Of a DNA stretch of 20,008 bases, positions 1-5,665 are shown piece by piece (position 1 is the first letter of the stretch; each line of letters begins with the position of its first letter). The stretch comes from a virus: IMG/VR virus record IMGVR_UViG_3300028462_000071, positions 1 to 20,008 of that record, one strand, 5' to 3'. The notes under the pieces were generated by a model. That model saw only the letters and a list, made by a program, of their open reading frames with translations. It ran no database searches and had not been told where the DNA came from. The position numbers were made by a program, and so were the translations under genes.

Positions 1-2073
1 TCAGCGCGCGCCGGCATCGAGTCGCGCCCGCAACGCGACCAGGTCACGCCGTAGTTCGGCCAGTTCAGCATCCTGCGCCGCGTTCTCAATTTCGAGTTTC
101 GCGTTGAGGCCCTGGATCGCGGCCAGCGCGACACCGTCCGGATCGATGGTGCTGATCGTCAGGTCGTCCTCGCCGAGGCCAAACGCTGCGCGGAAATCCT
201 GCGCCATCGGGCCCATGTGCCGGATCGCCGCGTTGTGGCCCTTGTACTGCCACGTCGCGATCGGCAGCGCGAGCACCGACGCGAGCACGCGGGTAGCATC
301 GACCGGCAAAATTGCAGTCTTGGCGTTGCGGTCGCTGAGCGTGCTCCACGCCGACGCGCCGGAGGCGAGCCGCGCGCCGATGCTCGGAACACCGGTGCCA
401 TCGACCGCGGTGTAGAACGTGAAGCCGCCGGTGGCGCGCACGCGGAACTGGTTCTGACCGCTCGATGTAAAGTCGGCATTGGTACTGTCGGCCCAGACAA
501 AGCTACCGTTGTCGCCATCGCCGTCGAGGGCGTTAGCGACGCCTGTGCATCCGGAGCCGCCGGCCTCGAAGGCCGAGCCAAGTGGTCGCCGCACCTGGGC
601 TCCCCGGCCGCCAACCCAACTGTAAGCGCCTCCGGCACAGTTGCGCTCGCCGCCCGACGCAGTGCTGAACATTCCGAAGGCGCTGTTGACCGCGCCGCCC
701 GCAACCGAGGCATAGACTCCCGACGCGTAGTTGTCCTGTCCGCCAGCGACGCTGCCGTGCTCCGCGCTGGCGCGGTTGTCGCTGCCGCCGACGATCGTGG
801 CAAACAGCCCCGACGCGAGATTGCCGGAGCCCCCGCCCACGCTGCTGAATTGCTGCGACGCGCTGTTGTTACTGCCTCCTGCGACCACGCTGGAGGAGCC
901 CGACGCGCTGTTGAAAAGACCACCACCGATCGCTGCGTAAGGAGCCGACGCCGTGTTGCTCGTTCCGCCTGCGGTTGTGCTGGCGAGACCCGAGGCAATC
1001 GAGGACAAGCCGCCACCCACCGTTGCGTAGGTGTCCGATGCGACATTTCGCCTGCCGCCGCCGACGGAAGCAAAGGCCGCGTCAATCGCCGTGCCCGCGG
1101 CGTCGCCGGCCTGGTTACCGAACCCGCCAGCAATGACGCCGTAAGCGTCGCTGATCCGGTTCGGCGATTCGTCAGTGAAGTTGGGATCGGTGTTGCCCGC
1201 GGGCACGCCGCCTCCGCCAATTGCCGCGCCGCGTACGCCGGCATCGATGACATTGGCCGGGCTGCCGAACAGTACGTTGGAGGTACTACCGATCGTCAGC
1301 GAGTTGCTCTCAAAACGCGCGATGCGCTGGTTCGCGACACGCAGTTCGAACGGTTGCGCATCGGTGGTGCCCAGGAAGTTGAGCAGCGGATCGGTGCCGG
1401 CGTTGCCGAGCCGTCCCCACGCGTTGGCACTGCCCGGCGCACCTGGTGCGCCGGTGGCGCCGGTCGGTCCCTGCAGCCCGGCTTCGCAAGTCACGCTGCC
1501 GCCGGCGGCGACCGACTGGATCGCGCTGCCGGCCGGGCAGGTGCCCGCGACGCGACGCTGCACGGTAGCCGAATCGATGTCGGATGCGCCGACTGAGCCG
1601 TCGACGATGCGCGTCGACGAGATGCTGTCGTTCGCGACCGTGGCCGCGAAGCCGGCCGATTCAGCCACTTGCGCATACGGCGCGGCGGTGATGCGGCTGC
1701 GCGGGATCAACGCGGTGAATGCGCCAGTAGATGTGCCGTCGCGCACCTGTATTTGCAGGAAGCGGTCGCTGCCATCGAAGGCGGTTGCGCCGAAATCCAG
1801 CAGCACGGTGAACACGCCGTTGACCACCGCCACGTCGTTGGCCACGATCGGTATGCCGACGACGAGGCCGGCGGTGTCTTGCAACAAAAACTGCAAGTCG
1901 TAGGCGCCATCGGCGGGGACGCCGCCCGACTGCAGATGGCCCTGGTAGGTCAGGCTCGATCCGATCGCCTCGGCCGGTGGGGCGCACAGCGCGCCGAGTA
2001 GCAGAGTGATGGCAGCGGTCAGGCGCCCTGTGCGCCGACTGCTGACGCGGGCGTGGCAGAAAATCGTGGGCAT
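1..2073 (-). CDS. Secreted 15-residue-repeat protein with C-terminal S74 (endosialidase-type) chaperone domain
   Basis: Probably an exported, fibre-like surface protein; its ligand is unknown. From ATG 2073 it is 690 residues. Residues 1-36 form a signal peptide (RR-rich n-region, TAAITLLLGAL core, cleavage after PAEA). A beta-rich N-terminal domain follows, then a short collagen-like Gly-X-Y stretch (GPTGATGAPGAPG), then about a dozen 15-residue repeats of the form ASGxxSxxxGGxxNx. The C-terminus carries LSDRNAK, YKGHN, GPMAQDF and DGVALAAIQGL, the signature of the intramolecular chaperone that trimerises phage fibres and then cuts itself off. Ser580 in LSDRNAK lies at the family's usual autocleavage position. 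A coiled coil (AELAELRRDLVALRARLD) ends the chain. The frame also extends to a TTG at 2100. I prefer the ATG because it leaves a cleaner signal peptide, but neither start has a good ribosome site. The gene lies outside the prophage, yet its repeat block resembles the phage fibre at 19331. Confidence 0.85.
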   Translation of the reverse strand: MPTIFCHARVSSRRTGRLTAAITLLLGALCAPPAEAIGSSLTYQGHLQSGGVPADGAYDLQFLLQDTAGLVVGIPIVANDVAVVNGVFTVLLDFGATAFDGSDRFLQIQVRDGTSTGAFTALIPRSRITAAPYAQVAESAGFAATVANDSISSTRIVDGSVGASDIDSATVQRRVAGTCPAGSAIQSVAAGGSVTCEAGLQGPTGATGAPGAPGSANAWGRLGNAGTDPLLNFLGTTDAQPFELRVANQRIARFESNSLTIGSTSNVLFGSPANVIDAGVRGAAIGGGGVPAGNTDPNFTDESPNRISDAYGVIAGGFGNQAGDAAGTAIDAAFASVGGGRRNVASDTYATVGGGLSSIASGLASTTAGGTSNTASAPYAAIGGGLFNSASGSSSVVAGGSNNSASQQFSSVGGGSGNLASGLFATIVGGSDNRASAEHGSVAGGQDNYASGVYASVAGGAVNSAFGMFSTASGGERNCAGGAYSWVGGRGAQVRRPLGSAFEAGGSGCTGVANALDGDGDNGSFVWADSTNADFTSSGQNQFRVRATGGFTFYTAVDGTGVPSIGARLASGASAWSTLSDRNAKTAILPVDATRVLASVLALPIATWQYKGHNAAIRHMGPMAQDFRAAFGLGEDDLTISTIDPDGVALAAIQGLNAKLEIENAAQDAELAELRRDLVALRARLDAGAR
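601..1160 (-). repeat. 15-residue tandem repeat block in the S74 protein
   Basis: About twelve imperfect 45-bp units encode ASGxxSxxxGGxxNx. On the plus strand the unit is marked by recurring (c)ccgacgcg at intervals of about 45 or 90 bp, for example near 719, 809 and 899. Such repeats form left-handed beta-roll heads in trimeric surface proteins; that role is inferred from the family. Unit number could vary by recombination without shifting the frame. Confidence 0.75.
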
Positions 2074-2397
2074 GGGTGCAATGAGCTCGAGAGGCGGCAA
2101 CGCCCGGCGGGAATTGCCGGGGACTTACCGCAACTACGGCGAAACCGCGAAACCGGTGCCACGGGCGAAGGGTTGCCGCAGCTTACGCACTTGGAGCGCG
2201 CCACAGGTGCAGACCAACGACGCACGCCGGCCCGGCGGCCACGTGCGCCGCGACTACAGCGCGGCGACCGGCGGCACGAAGGCCTGAACCTCGCTTTTCG
2301 CAGCTGGCCGCTAACCTATGTGTCAAGTCGAGCGGTGAGGGTTTGCTTGGGCCATCCGCGCGCCGCGCAAACGGCGCCTGACATAGCGTTCAGATCC
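2074..2397. other. Intergenic region upstream of the S74 gene
   Basis: About 320 bp of GC-rich DNA with no supportable gene. A minus-strand TTGACA lies at 2321-2326, but nothing resembling a good -10 stands 16-18 bp downstream, so I do not call a promoter. The S74 gene's promoter is probably in this stretch. The last 10 bp (2388-2397, GTTCAGATCC) are the left copy of the direct repeat flanking the next element. Confidence 0.5.
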
Positions 2398-2562
2398 GAA
2401 TGGCACTTACTTAGGCGAAAGTCTGACCAAATTTGCCGTCATTCCAGCGGAAGCTGGAATCCATTTTGACTTTTGCGGCATGTCCGAAGGGGATCAAGAT
2501 GGATCCCAGCTTTCGCTGGGATGACGAGATCTGGTGAGTTCACTCCTAAGTAAGTGCCATTC
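2398..2562. mobile_element. 165-bp MITE-like palindromic element
   Basis: The element is bounded by a perfect 18-bp terminal inverted repeat: GAATGGCACTTACTTAGG at 2398-2415 and CCTAAGTAAGTGCCATTC at 2545-2562. GTTCAGATCC occurs immediately left (2388-2397) and again one base to the right (2564-2573), which looks like a target-site duplication of about 10 bp. There is no coding capacity. Inside sits a near-palindrome (2437-2526). The flanking spacers 2416-2436 and 2527-2544 are also loosely inverted, so almost the whole element can fold back on itself. TIR plus TSD without a transposase is the definition of a MITE. The mobilising transposase family is unknown. Confidence 0.75.
2437..2526. repeat. 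REPIN-like pair of inverted palindromic units
   Basis: Arms 2437-2469 and 2494-2526 are reverse complements at 29 of 33 positions around a 24-bp centre. Each arm holds its own perfect 8-bp hairpin with a 4-base loop: ATTCCAGC/GCTGGAAT at 2441-2460 and ATCCCAGC/GCTGGGAT at 2503-2522. This architecture, two REP-like hairpins in inverted orientation, matches REP doublets (REPINs), known to be scattered through intergenic DNA of gamma- and betaproteobacteria. Here it forms the core of the TIR-bounded element. Confidence 0.75.
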
Positions 2563-2573
2563 AGTTCAGATCC

Positions 2574-3172
2574 GCTTCTGGCCGAGGCGGTTTGAAAACT
2601 CTAGACGCTTAGCGAGCCTTGCCTTCCTTTGATTACTTTTTGACCGCGGCAATTCCTGGAGCGCGTTTTCACGCAGCCTCGGCGGGAAGCCGACTCCGAT
2701 GGTCGTGCATGCGCTCAGCACCAGCGTCTTGATCAGCGCTCGCCGAAACGGCTGATCACCTTTGCCGGAACGCGCAGTGGGGACATCGTTCGCGCCCAAG
2801 TTCCTTCCAAATCAGCCAACGCCAAACTTGGTAGACCCGCTGAAACCGCGCGACCAAAGGAAGTGAGACACCATCGGGACGCATCACAAACTTGGGTGTC
2901 GTTTCCAATCGTCCGGTTCGGCTCATCGAACGTCTTTCTTTGCGCCACAGGTCGCGTTGTGACAGTCGCCCTGCGAGAACACTCGGTGAAACCCTCGGTT
3001 TTGCGACGCGCGTCCTTGGGGGTCGCCCAAATGCGCAAGAATCCCAAGTAACCACGCATAAGAATTCACACAACTTTCGGGCCGAATCGGCGCTGTCGAC
3101 AGGGGCAAAAATCTGTCGGTGTAACAGGACCTGTCGCAGGACCAGTCACAAGCGAAAATCGGCCCCCGGAAA
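2574..3172. other. Intergenic region without a supportable gene
   Basis: About 600 bp with several overlapping short open frames on both strands, none with a convincing start, ribosome site or recognisable domain. Minus-strand frames give protein-like fragments split across frames, including RERCPHC near 2785-2765 and KTLVLSACTTIGVGFPP further downstream. This could be a decayed small zinc-ribbon gene, but the case is weak. The part next to the terminator (3080-3160) contains several CTGTCG words, including the palindrome CTGTCGACAG. I assign no function. Confidence 0.4.
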
Positions 3173-3209
3173 CAACAACGCCAGCGAGGATAAGTCGCTG
3201 GCGTTGTTG
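3173..3209 (-). terminator. Rho-independent terminator of the tRNA-Arg gene
   Basis: A perfect 15-bp stem (3173-3187 with 3195-3209) closes a 7-base loop. On the minus strand it is followed by TTTCC. It begins 10 bp after the encoded CCA end of the tRNA, where a tRNA transcript should stop. Confidence 0.85.
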
Positions 3210-3218
3210 CATTTTCAA

Positions 3219-3295
3219 TGGCGCGCCCGGAGAGATTCGAACTCCCGACCACCAAGTTCGTAGCCTGGTACTCTATCCAACTGAGCTACGGGCGC
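3219..3295 (-). tRNA. tRNA-Arg (anticodon ACG)
   Basis: 77 nt with encoded CCA (3219-3221). The acceptor stem GCGCCCG/CGGGCGC is perfect and the discriminator is G. The D-arm reads AGCTCAGTTGGATAGAG. The anticodon stem CCAGG/CTTGG closes the loop CTACGAA, with anticodon ACG at 3259-3261. The T-arm GGGAG-TTCGAAT-CTCTC has one G-U pair. The anticodon (wobble A is normally edited to inosine) reads CGU, CGC and CGA. Its 3' end faces away from the integrase, so this gene is not the obvious integration target. Confidence 0.97.
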
Positions 3296-3305
3296 GAAGC
3301 GGCGG

Positions 3306-3334
3306 ATTATGTATTCACCTGCCAAATTCGTCAA
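3306..3334 (-). promoter_or_regulatory. Sigma70-type promoter of tRNA-Arg
   Basis: On the minus strand, TTGACG (3329-3334) and CATAAT (3306-3311) are separated by exactly 17 bp, each one base off consensus. The -10 box ends 10 bp before the tRNA, so the leader would be only a few bases. The stretch after the -10 box is GC-rich (CCGCCGC), as in promoters under stringent control. The -35 box stands 21 bp from the first att-like repeat, so the promoter is spared by the prophage. Confidence 0.8.
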
Positions 3335-3355
3335 TAGAAAGACTGCGATTTGGCA

Positions 3356-3369
3356 TGGCGGAGTGGGAG
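3356..3369 (-). repeat. Candidate attL core, copy 1 (tRNA-Ser 3'-end-like)
   Basis: TGGCGGAGTGGGAG. On the minus strand this reads CTCCCACTCCGCCA, which parses as a tRNA 3' end: acceptor strand CCACTCC, discriminator G, CCA. A G73 discriminator is typical of tRNA-Ser. In this copy the match to a generic tRNA-Ser T-stem seems to run a few bases further (GGGAGGG). No tRNA body is attached. I infer a 3' fragment displaced by prophage insertion. Confidence 0.55.
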
Positions 3370-3375
3370 GGGCAA

Positions 3376-3412
3376 GCACGGACGCTTGCGAACCACAGGT
3401 TCGCGTCCGTGC
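3376..3412. other. Long hairpin between the two att-like repeats
   Basis: The left arm 3376-3394 pairs with the right arm 3398-3412 over 15 bp, with a 4-base bulge and a 3-base loop (ACA). There is no T-tract on either strand, so it is not an ordinary terminator. It may be a recombination or excision site, or a remnant of an earlier insertion. Confidence 0.5.
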
Positions 3413-3495
3413 GAGCGACCTTGCGCCAACGGCGCGAGGGCCGGGAATCCCGAACCAACGCGATGAATTCACTAGGATGACGCCGGACTTGCAAC

Positions 3496-3509
3496 TGGCG
3501 GAGTGGGAG
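3496..3509 (-). repeat. Candidate attL core, copy 2
   Basis: This is an exact second copy of the 14-bp TGGCGGAGTGGGAG, 140 bp from copy 1. The flanks diverge immediately on both sides. It lies about 140 bp upstream of the integrase start, a usual position for an att site next to an integrase gene. Which copy is the functional junction cannot be decided from this window. Confidence 0.5.
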
Positions 3510-3611
3510 TCTGCGACCTATCGTCCGCCGCTTTCCGCCCCGTTCCGAAATTCTCGCATAAAAAGGCCTGAACTGGCCAACCCTCCGCCGTACCCTTCCT
3601 GGCTGTTCCGC

Positions 3612-3651
3612 TATGATCCGGTGCCGGTAACGTGGGTAGGGGTGTGGGTAG
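3612..3651 (+). promoter_or_regulatory. Integrase leader with possible -10 box and repeated GTGGGTAG
   Basis: TATGAT at 3612-3617 could be a -10 box, though no good -35 precedes it. GTGGGTAG then occurs twice (3632-3639 and 3644-3651), 12 bp apart, the second touching the ATG. GTAGGGGTG at 3636-3644 contains the only purine-rich stretch that could serve as ribosome site. The repeated word over the initiation region could bind a regulator or the integrase itself; this is speculative. Confidence 0.3.
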
Positions 3652-4878
3652 ATGGCCAGGACGATCAACCGCCTGACGGCGAGAACCGTCGCCACAACCA
3701 CGACAGCAGGCTATCACGCGGACGGCGGCGGCCTCTATTTGCAGGTGACCGCCACCGGCGCGAAGTCGTGGATCTTCCGCTACGCCCGGCAAGGCAAGAG
3801 TCACGAGATGGGACTGGGTCCGGCCGCGGTCGTCGGGCTGCAGGACGCGCGCCAAGCAGCGCTGGCGCAGCGGAAGGTGCTCGCGTCAGGCGGTGACCCC
3901 CTCGCGGCGCGCAGGACCGCTCAGGCCGTGGCGCAGGGCCTCACGTTCGGCGCAGGCGCGACCACCTACATCGAGGAACATCGCACGGGCTGGTCGCTCA
4001 AGCACGCGACCCAGTGGGGCACGTCGCTCCAGCAGCATGGCGCGGACCTGTGGTCGCTGCCGATCGCCATCATCGGCACGGATCACGTCGTCGGGGCGCT
4101 GCGCCCGATCTGGGCTACGAAGACCGAGACGGCCACCCGGGTGCGCGAGCGCATCGCGCGCGTGCTGGACTGGGCTGTGGTCAAGGGATACCGCCAGGGC
4201 GAGAACCCGGCGAGGTGGCGTGGCCACCTGGACAAGCTGCTACCACCACCGAACGCGGTGCACAGCGTCGAGCACCACCCGGCCATGCCCTTCACCGACG
4301 TGCCAGCGTTCATGGCCAAGCTGCGCGATAACCTCAGCCTGTCGGCCCGAGCGCTCGAATTCACGGTGTTGACCGCCTGCCGGACCGGCGAAGTCATCGG
4401 CGCGCAACGGACCGAAGTCACCGGGGATCTGTGGACGGTGCCGGCCGAGCGGATGAAGGGCGGCCGGAAGCATGAGGTTCCGCTATCGGCCCAGGCGCTG
4501 GCCATCGTTGCGGCTATGCCTGCCAGCCGTGCGGCGATCTTCCCTTTGTCGAACGCCGCCATGCTGCAACTACTGGAAGGCATGGGGTTCGGCCAGTACA
4601 CGGTGCACGGCTTTCGCAGCAGCTTCCGGGACTGGGCATCAGAGACCACGGATCACCCGCACCAAGTGGTCGAGATGGCGCTGGCGCACTCGATCAAGGA
4701 TAAGGCGGAGGCGGCCTATCGCCGGGGTGCGCTGCTGGTGAAGCGGCGAGCGCTGATGCAGGCGTGGGCGGATTTCTGTGGGACTGCCGCCGCGCCCAAC
4801 AGCCTTACACGTGGGCCAGAAGAGGATCTCCGGGTTTCCCCGTCGACAGTGAAACGAAGGGCGCGGCGGCAGGGATAG
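3652..4878 (+). CDS. int: P4-type tyrosine integrase
   Basis: Site-specific recombinase that inserts and excises the phage, probably at a tRNA-Ser 3' end (see the repeats at 3356 and 3496). At 408 residues it has the usual length for the family. Residues 1-90 form the arm-binding DUF4102-type domain (GYHADGGGLYLQV, SWIFRYARQGK, GLGPAAVVGLQDAR). A SAM-like core-binding domain follows (about 95-200), then the catalytic domain. The full catalytic set is present: Arg244 (TACRTGE), Lys273 (GGRKHEVPLS), His319 and Arg322 (HGFRSSFRDWASE), His346 (LAHS) and nucleophile Tyr356 (AAYRRG). The basic C-terminal tail (VKRRARRQG) is typical. It is transcribed towards the late operon, which runs the other way. 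No excisionase is visible nearby. Confidence 0.95.
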   Translation: MARTINRLTARTVATTTTAGYHADGGGLYLQVTATGAKSWIFRYARQGKSHEMGLGPAAVVGLQDARQAALAQRKVLASGGDPLAARRTAQAVAQGLTFGAGATTYIEEHRTGWSLKHATQWGTSLQQHGADLWSLPIAIIGTDHVVGALRPIWATKTETATRVRERIARVLDWAVVKGYRQGENPARWRGHLDKLLPPPNAVHSVEHHPAMPFTDVPAFMAKLRDNLSLSARALEFTVLTACRTGEVIGAQRTEVTGDLWTVPAERMKGGRKHEVPLSAQALAIVAAMPASRAAIFPLSNAAMLQLLEGMGFGQYTVHGFRSSFRDWASETTDHPHQVVEMALAHSIKDKAEAAYRRGALLVKRRALMQAWADFCGTAAAPNSLTRGPEEDLRVSPSTVKRRARRQG

Positions 4879-4905
4879 ATTGCCCGCTGGACCGGGGCAG
4901 CGGTA

Positions 4906-5079
4906 TCAGAATTCGAAGTGTTCGACCGTAGGAGTTTTCCTACCCCGGCGCCGCGCCTGATACGCCATCCGCTCAAGCCGGCGTATCTGCTCCCACTTCC
5001 GAGCGTACCGGCCGTTGGCTGGCTGGTAGCGCAGCTCGCGGGCGGTTTCGAGTAGGCGAGTCGCGGTGTCGGGCTTCAT
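4906..5079 (-). CDS. Small basic hypothetical protein (57 aa)
   Basis: An unrecognised small ORF, convergent with the integrase and ending 28 bp from its stop. The sequence begins MKPDTATRLLETARELRYQP and continues with Arg/Lys-rich, helix-prone residues (RYARKWEQIRRLERMAYQARRRGRK), ending PTVEHFEF. The charged heptad-like middle suggests a helical, possibly nucleic-acid-binding or coiled-coil peptide. Its composition looks protein-like rather than like an accidental shadow, and no larger gene covers it. Against it, there is no clear ribosome-binding site upstream of the ATG. Function unknown. Confidence 0.5.
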   Translation of the reverse strand: MKPDTATRLLETARELRYQPANGRYARKWEQIRRLERMAYQARRRGRKTPTVEHFEF

Positions 5080-5117
5080 GGCGACAGGATGCCGGGGCGA
5101 GGTCTCGCGGGCTGCGA

Positions 5118-5273
5118 CTACCGACGTCGACCAAGCTTACCCCGCAACTTGGCGCCGATCGCGCGGACCCGGGTACAGACCGCGCAGGGCTTGCGCACTT
5201 TCGCCGGGGGTTCACGAACTGATACTTCCGGGCGAACGGGAAGTCCTCCCCTGAAGGTGAAGCGCTGATTCAC
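5118..5273 (-). CDS. Possible 51-residue basic CxxC peptide
   Basis: A GTG start at 5273 has AGGGCGG a few bases upstream, and the frame runs 51 residues (NQRFTFRGGLPVRP... KPCAVCTRVRAIGAKLRGKLGRRR). It would follow the last tail gene by 8 bp, as a final member of the late operon. One CxxC pair and a highly basic tail are the only features. A second minus-strand frame over the same bases also gives plausible residues (DFPFARKYQFVNPRRK) but lacks a start. Existence is uncertain and function unknown. Confidence 0.3.
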   Translation of the reverse strand: MNQRFTFRGGLPVRPEVSVREPPAKVRKPCAVCTRVRAIGAKLRGKLGRRR

Positions 5274-5281
5274 TCGCCGCC

Positions 5282-5665
5282 CTAGGTAACGGTGAGCGTT
5301 AGAACAGGGAACGTCTGCGCAACGCCGCCGCACACGACCGATGGCGTGATGCTTGCCACGGTTGGCACACCAGTTAATGACGATACGACCCAAACCCCGG
5401 CGCCGACTTGGTCTATCGATAGCCCAGTGTCTAACGTTACTTCAAACGTCCAGACGATGTCGGGGCACAATTCACCAGCAGCGACGATGGTAGCGGAACC
5501 GCCTATCCCTGCAATTGTTTTGCTTAACCCGCCAGAAATGAATAACACGCTTTCAATCGCGCATTCGCACGAACCCGTCGGCGGGGCGGGGGCCGGCACC
5601 GTGAGACTGATACGGAAATCGCGGCCCGGCGCCACGCTGCGAACCAGCGGAAATCGGCGCGTCAC
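5282..5665 (-). CDS. Small beta-rich phage tail-tip-associated protein
   Basis: 127 residues from a GTG at 5665 that overlaps the upstream stop as GTGA. The same frame runs further upstream inside the previous gene, but the GTGA overlap copies the other junctions of this operon and fixes the start. The N-terminus (TRRFPLVRSVAPGRDFRISLTVPAPAPP) has a Pro-Ala hinge. The rest is rich in beta-strand residues, with four Cys (SCECAI, GELCPD, SVVCGG). I do not recognise a family. As the last gene of the tail module, after the hub-like protein, it may be a tip decoration or assembly factor. Its middle part is visibly more AT-rich than its neighbours, suggesting recent replacement. Confidence 0.65.
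   Translation of the reverse strand: MTRRFPLVRSVAPGRDFRISLTVPAPAPPTGSCECAIESVLFISGGLSKTIAGIGGSATIVAAGELCPDIVWTFEVTLDTGLSIDQVGAGVWVVSSLTGVPTVASITPSVVCGGVAQTFPVLTLTVT

Noticed and set aside
601-1160. Regularly spaced repeats resembling a CRISPR array
   Set aside because: Period of 45 bp without constant repeats or unique spacers; they translate into 15-residue protein repeats.
217-1596. Long plus-strand open frame (459 codons) opposite the S74 gene
   Set aside because: Arg/Ala-rich shadow caused by high GC and by the repeats; no domain, and the minus-strand frame has signal peptide, repeats and S74 motif.
2300-2326. Possible promoter for the S74 gene (TTGACA on the minus strand)
   Set aside because: No acceptable -10 box at 16-18 bp.
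2892-3263. Plus-strand frame ending RRDSNSRPPSS
   Set aside because: The end is the well-known spurious translation of the antisense strand of a tRNA; the frame also runs through the terminator hairpin.
3219-3295. tRNA-Arg as the integration site
   Set aside because: Its 3' end points away from the integrase and its terminator is intact; no repeat of its 3' end is found near the integrase. The 14-bp tRNA-Ser-like repeat is a better candidate.
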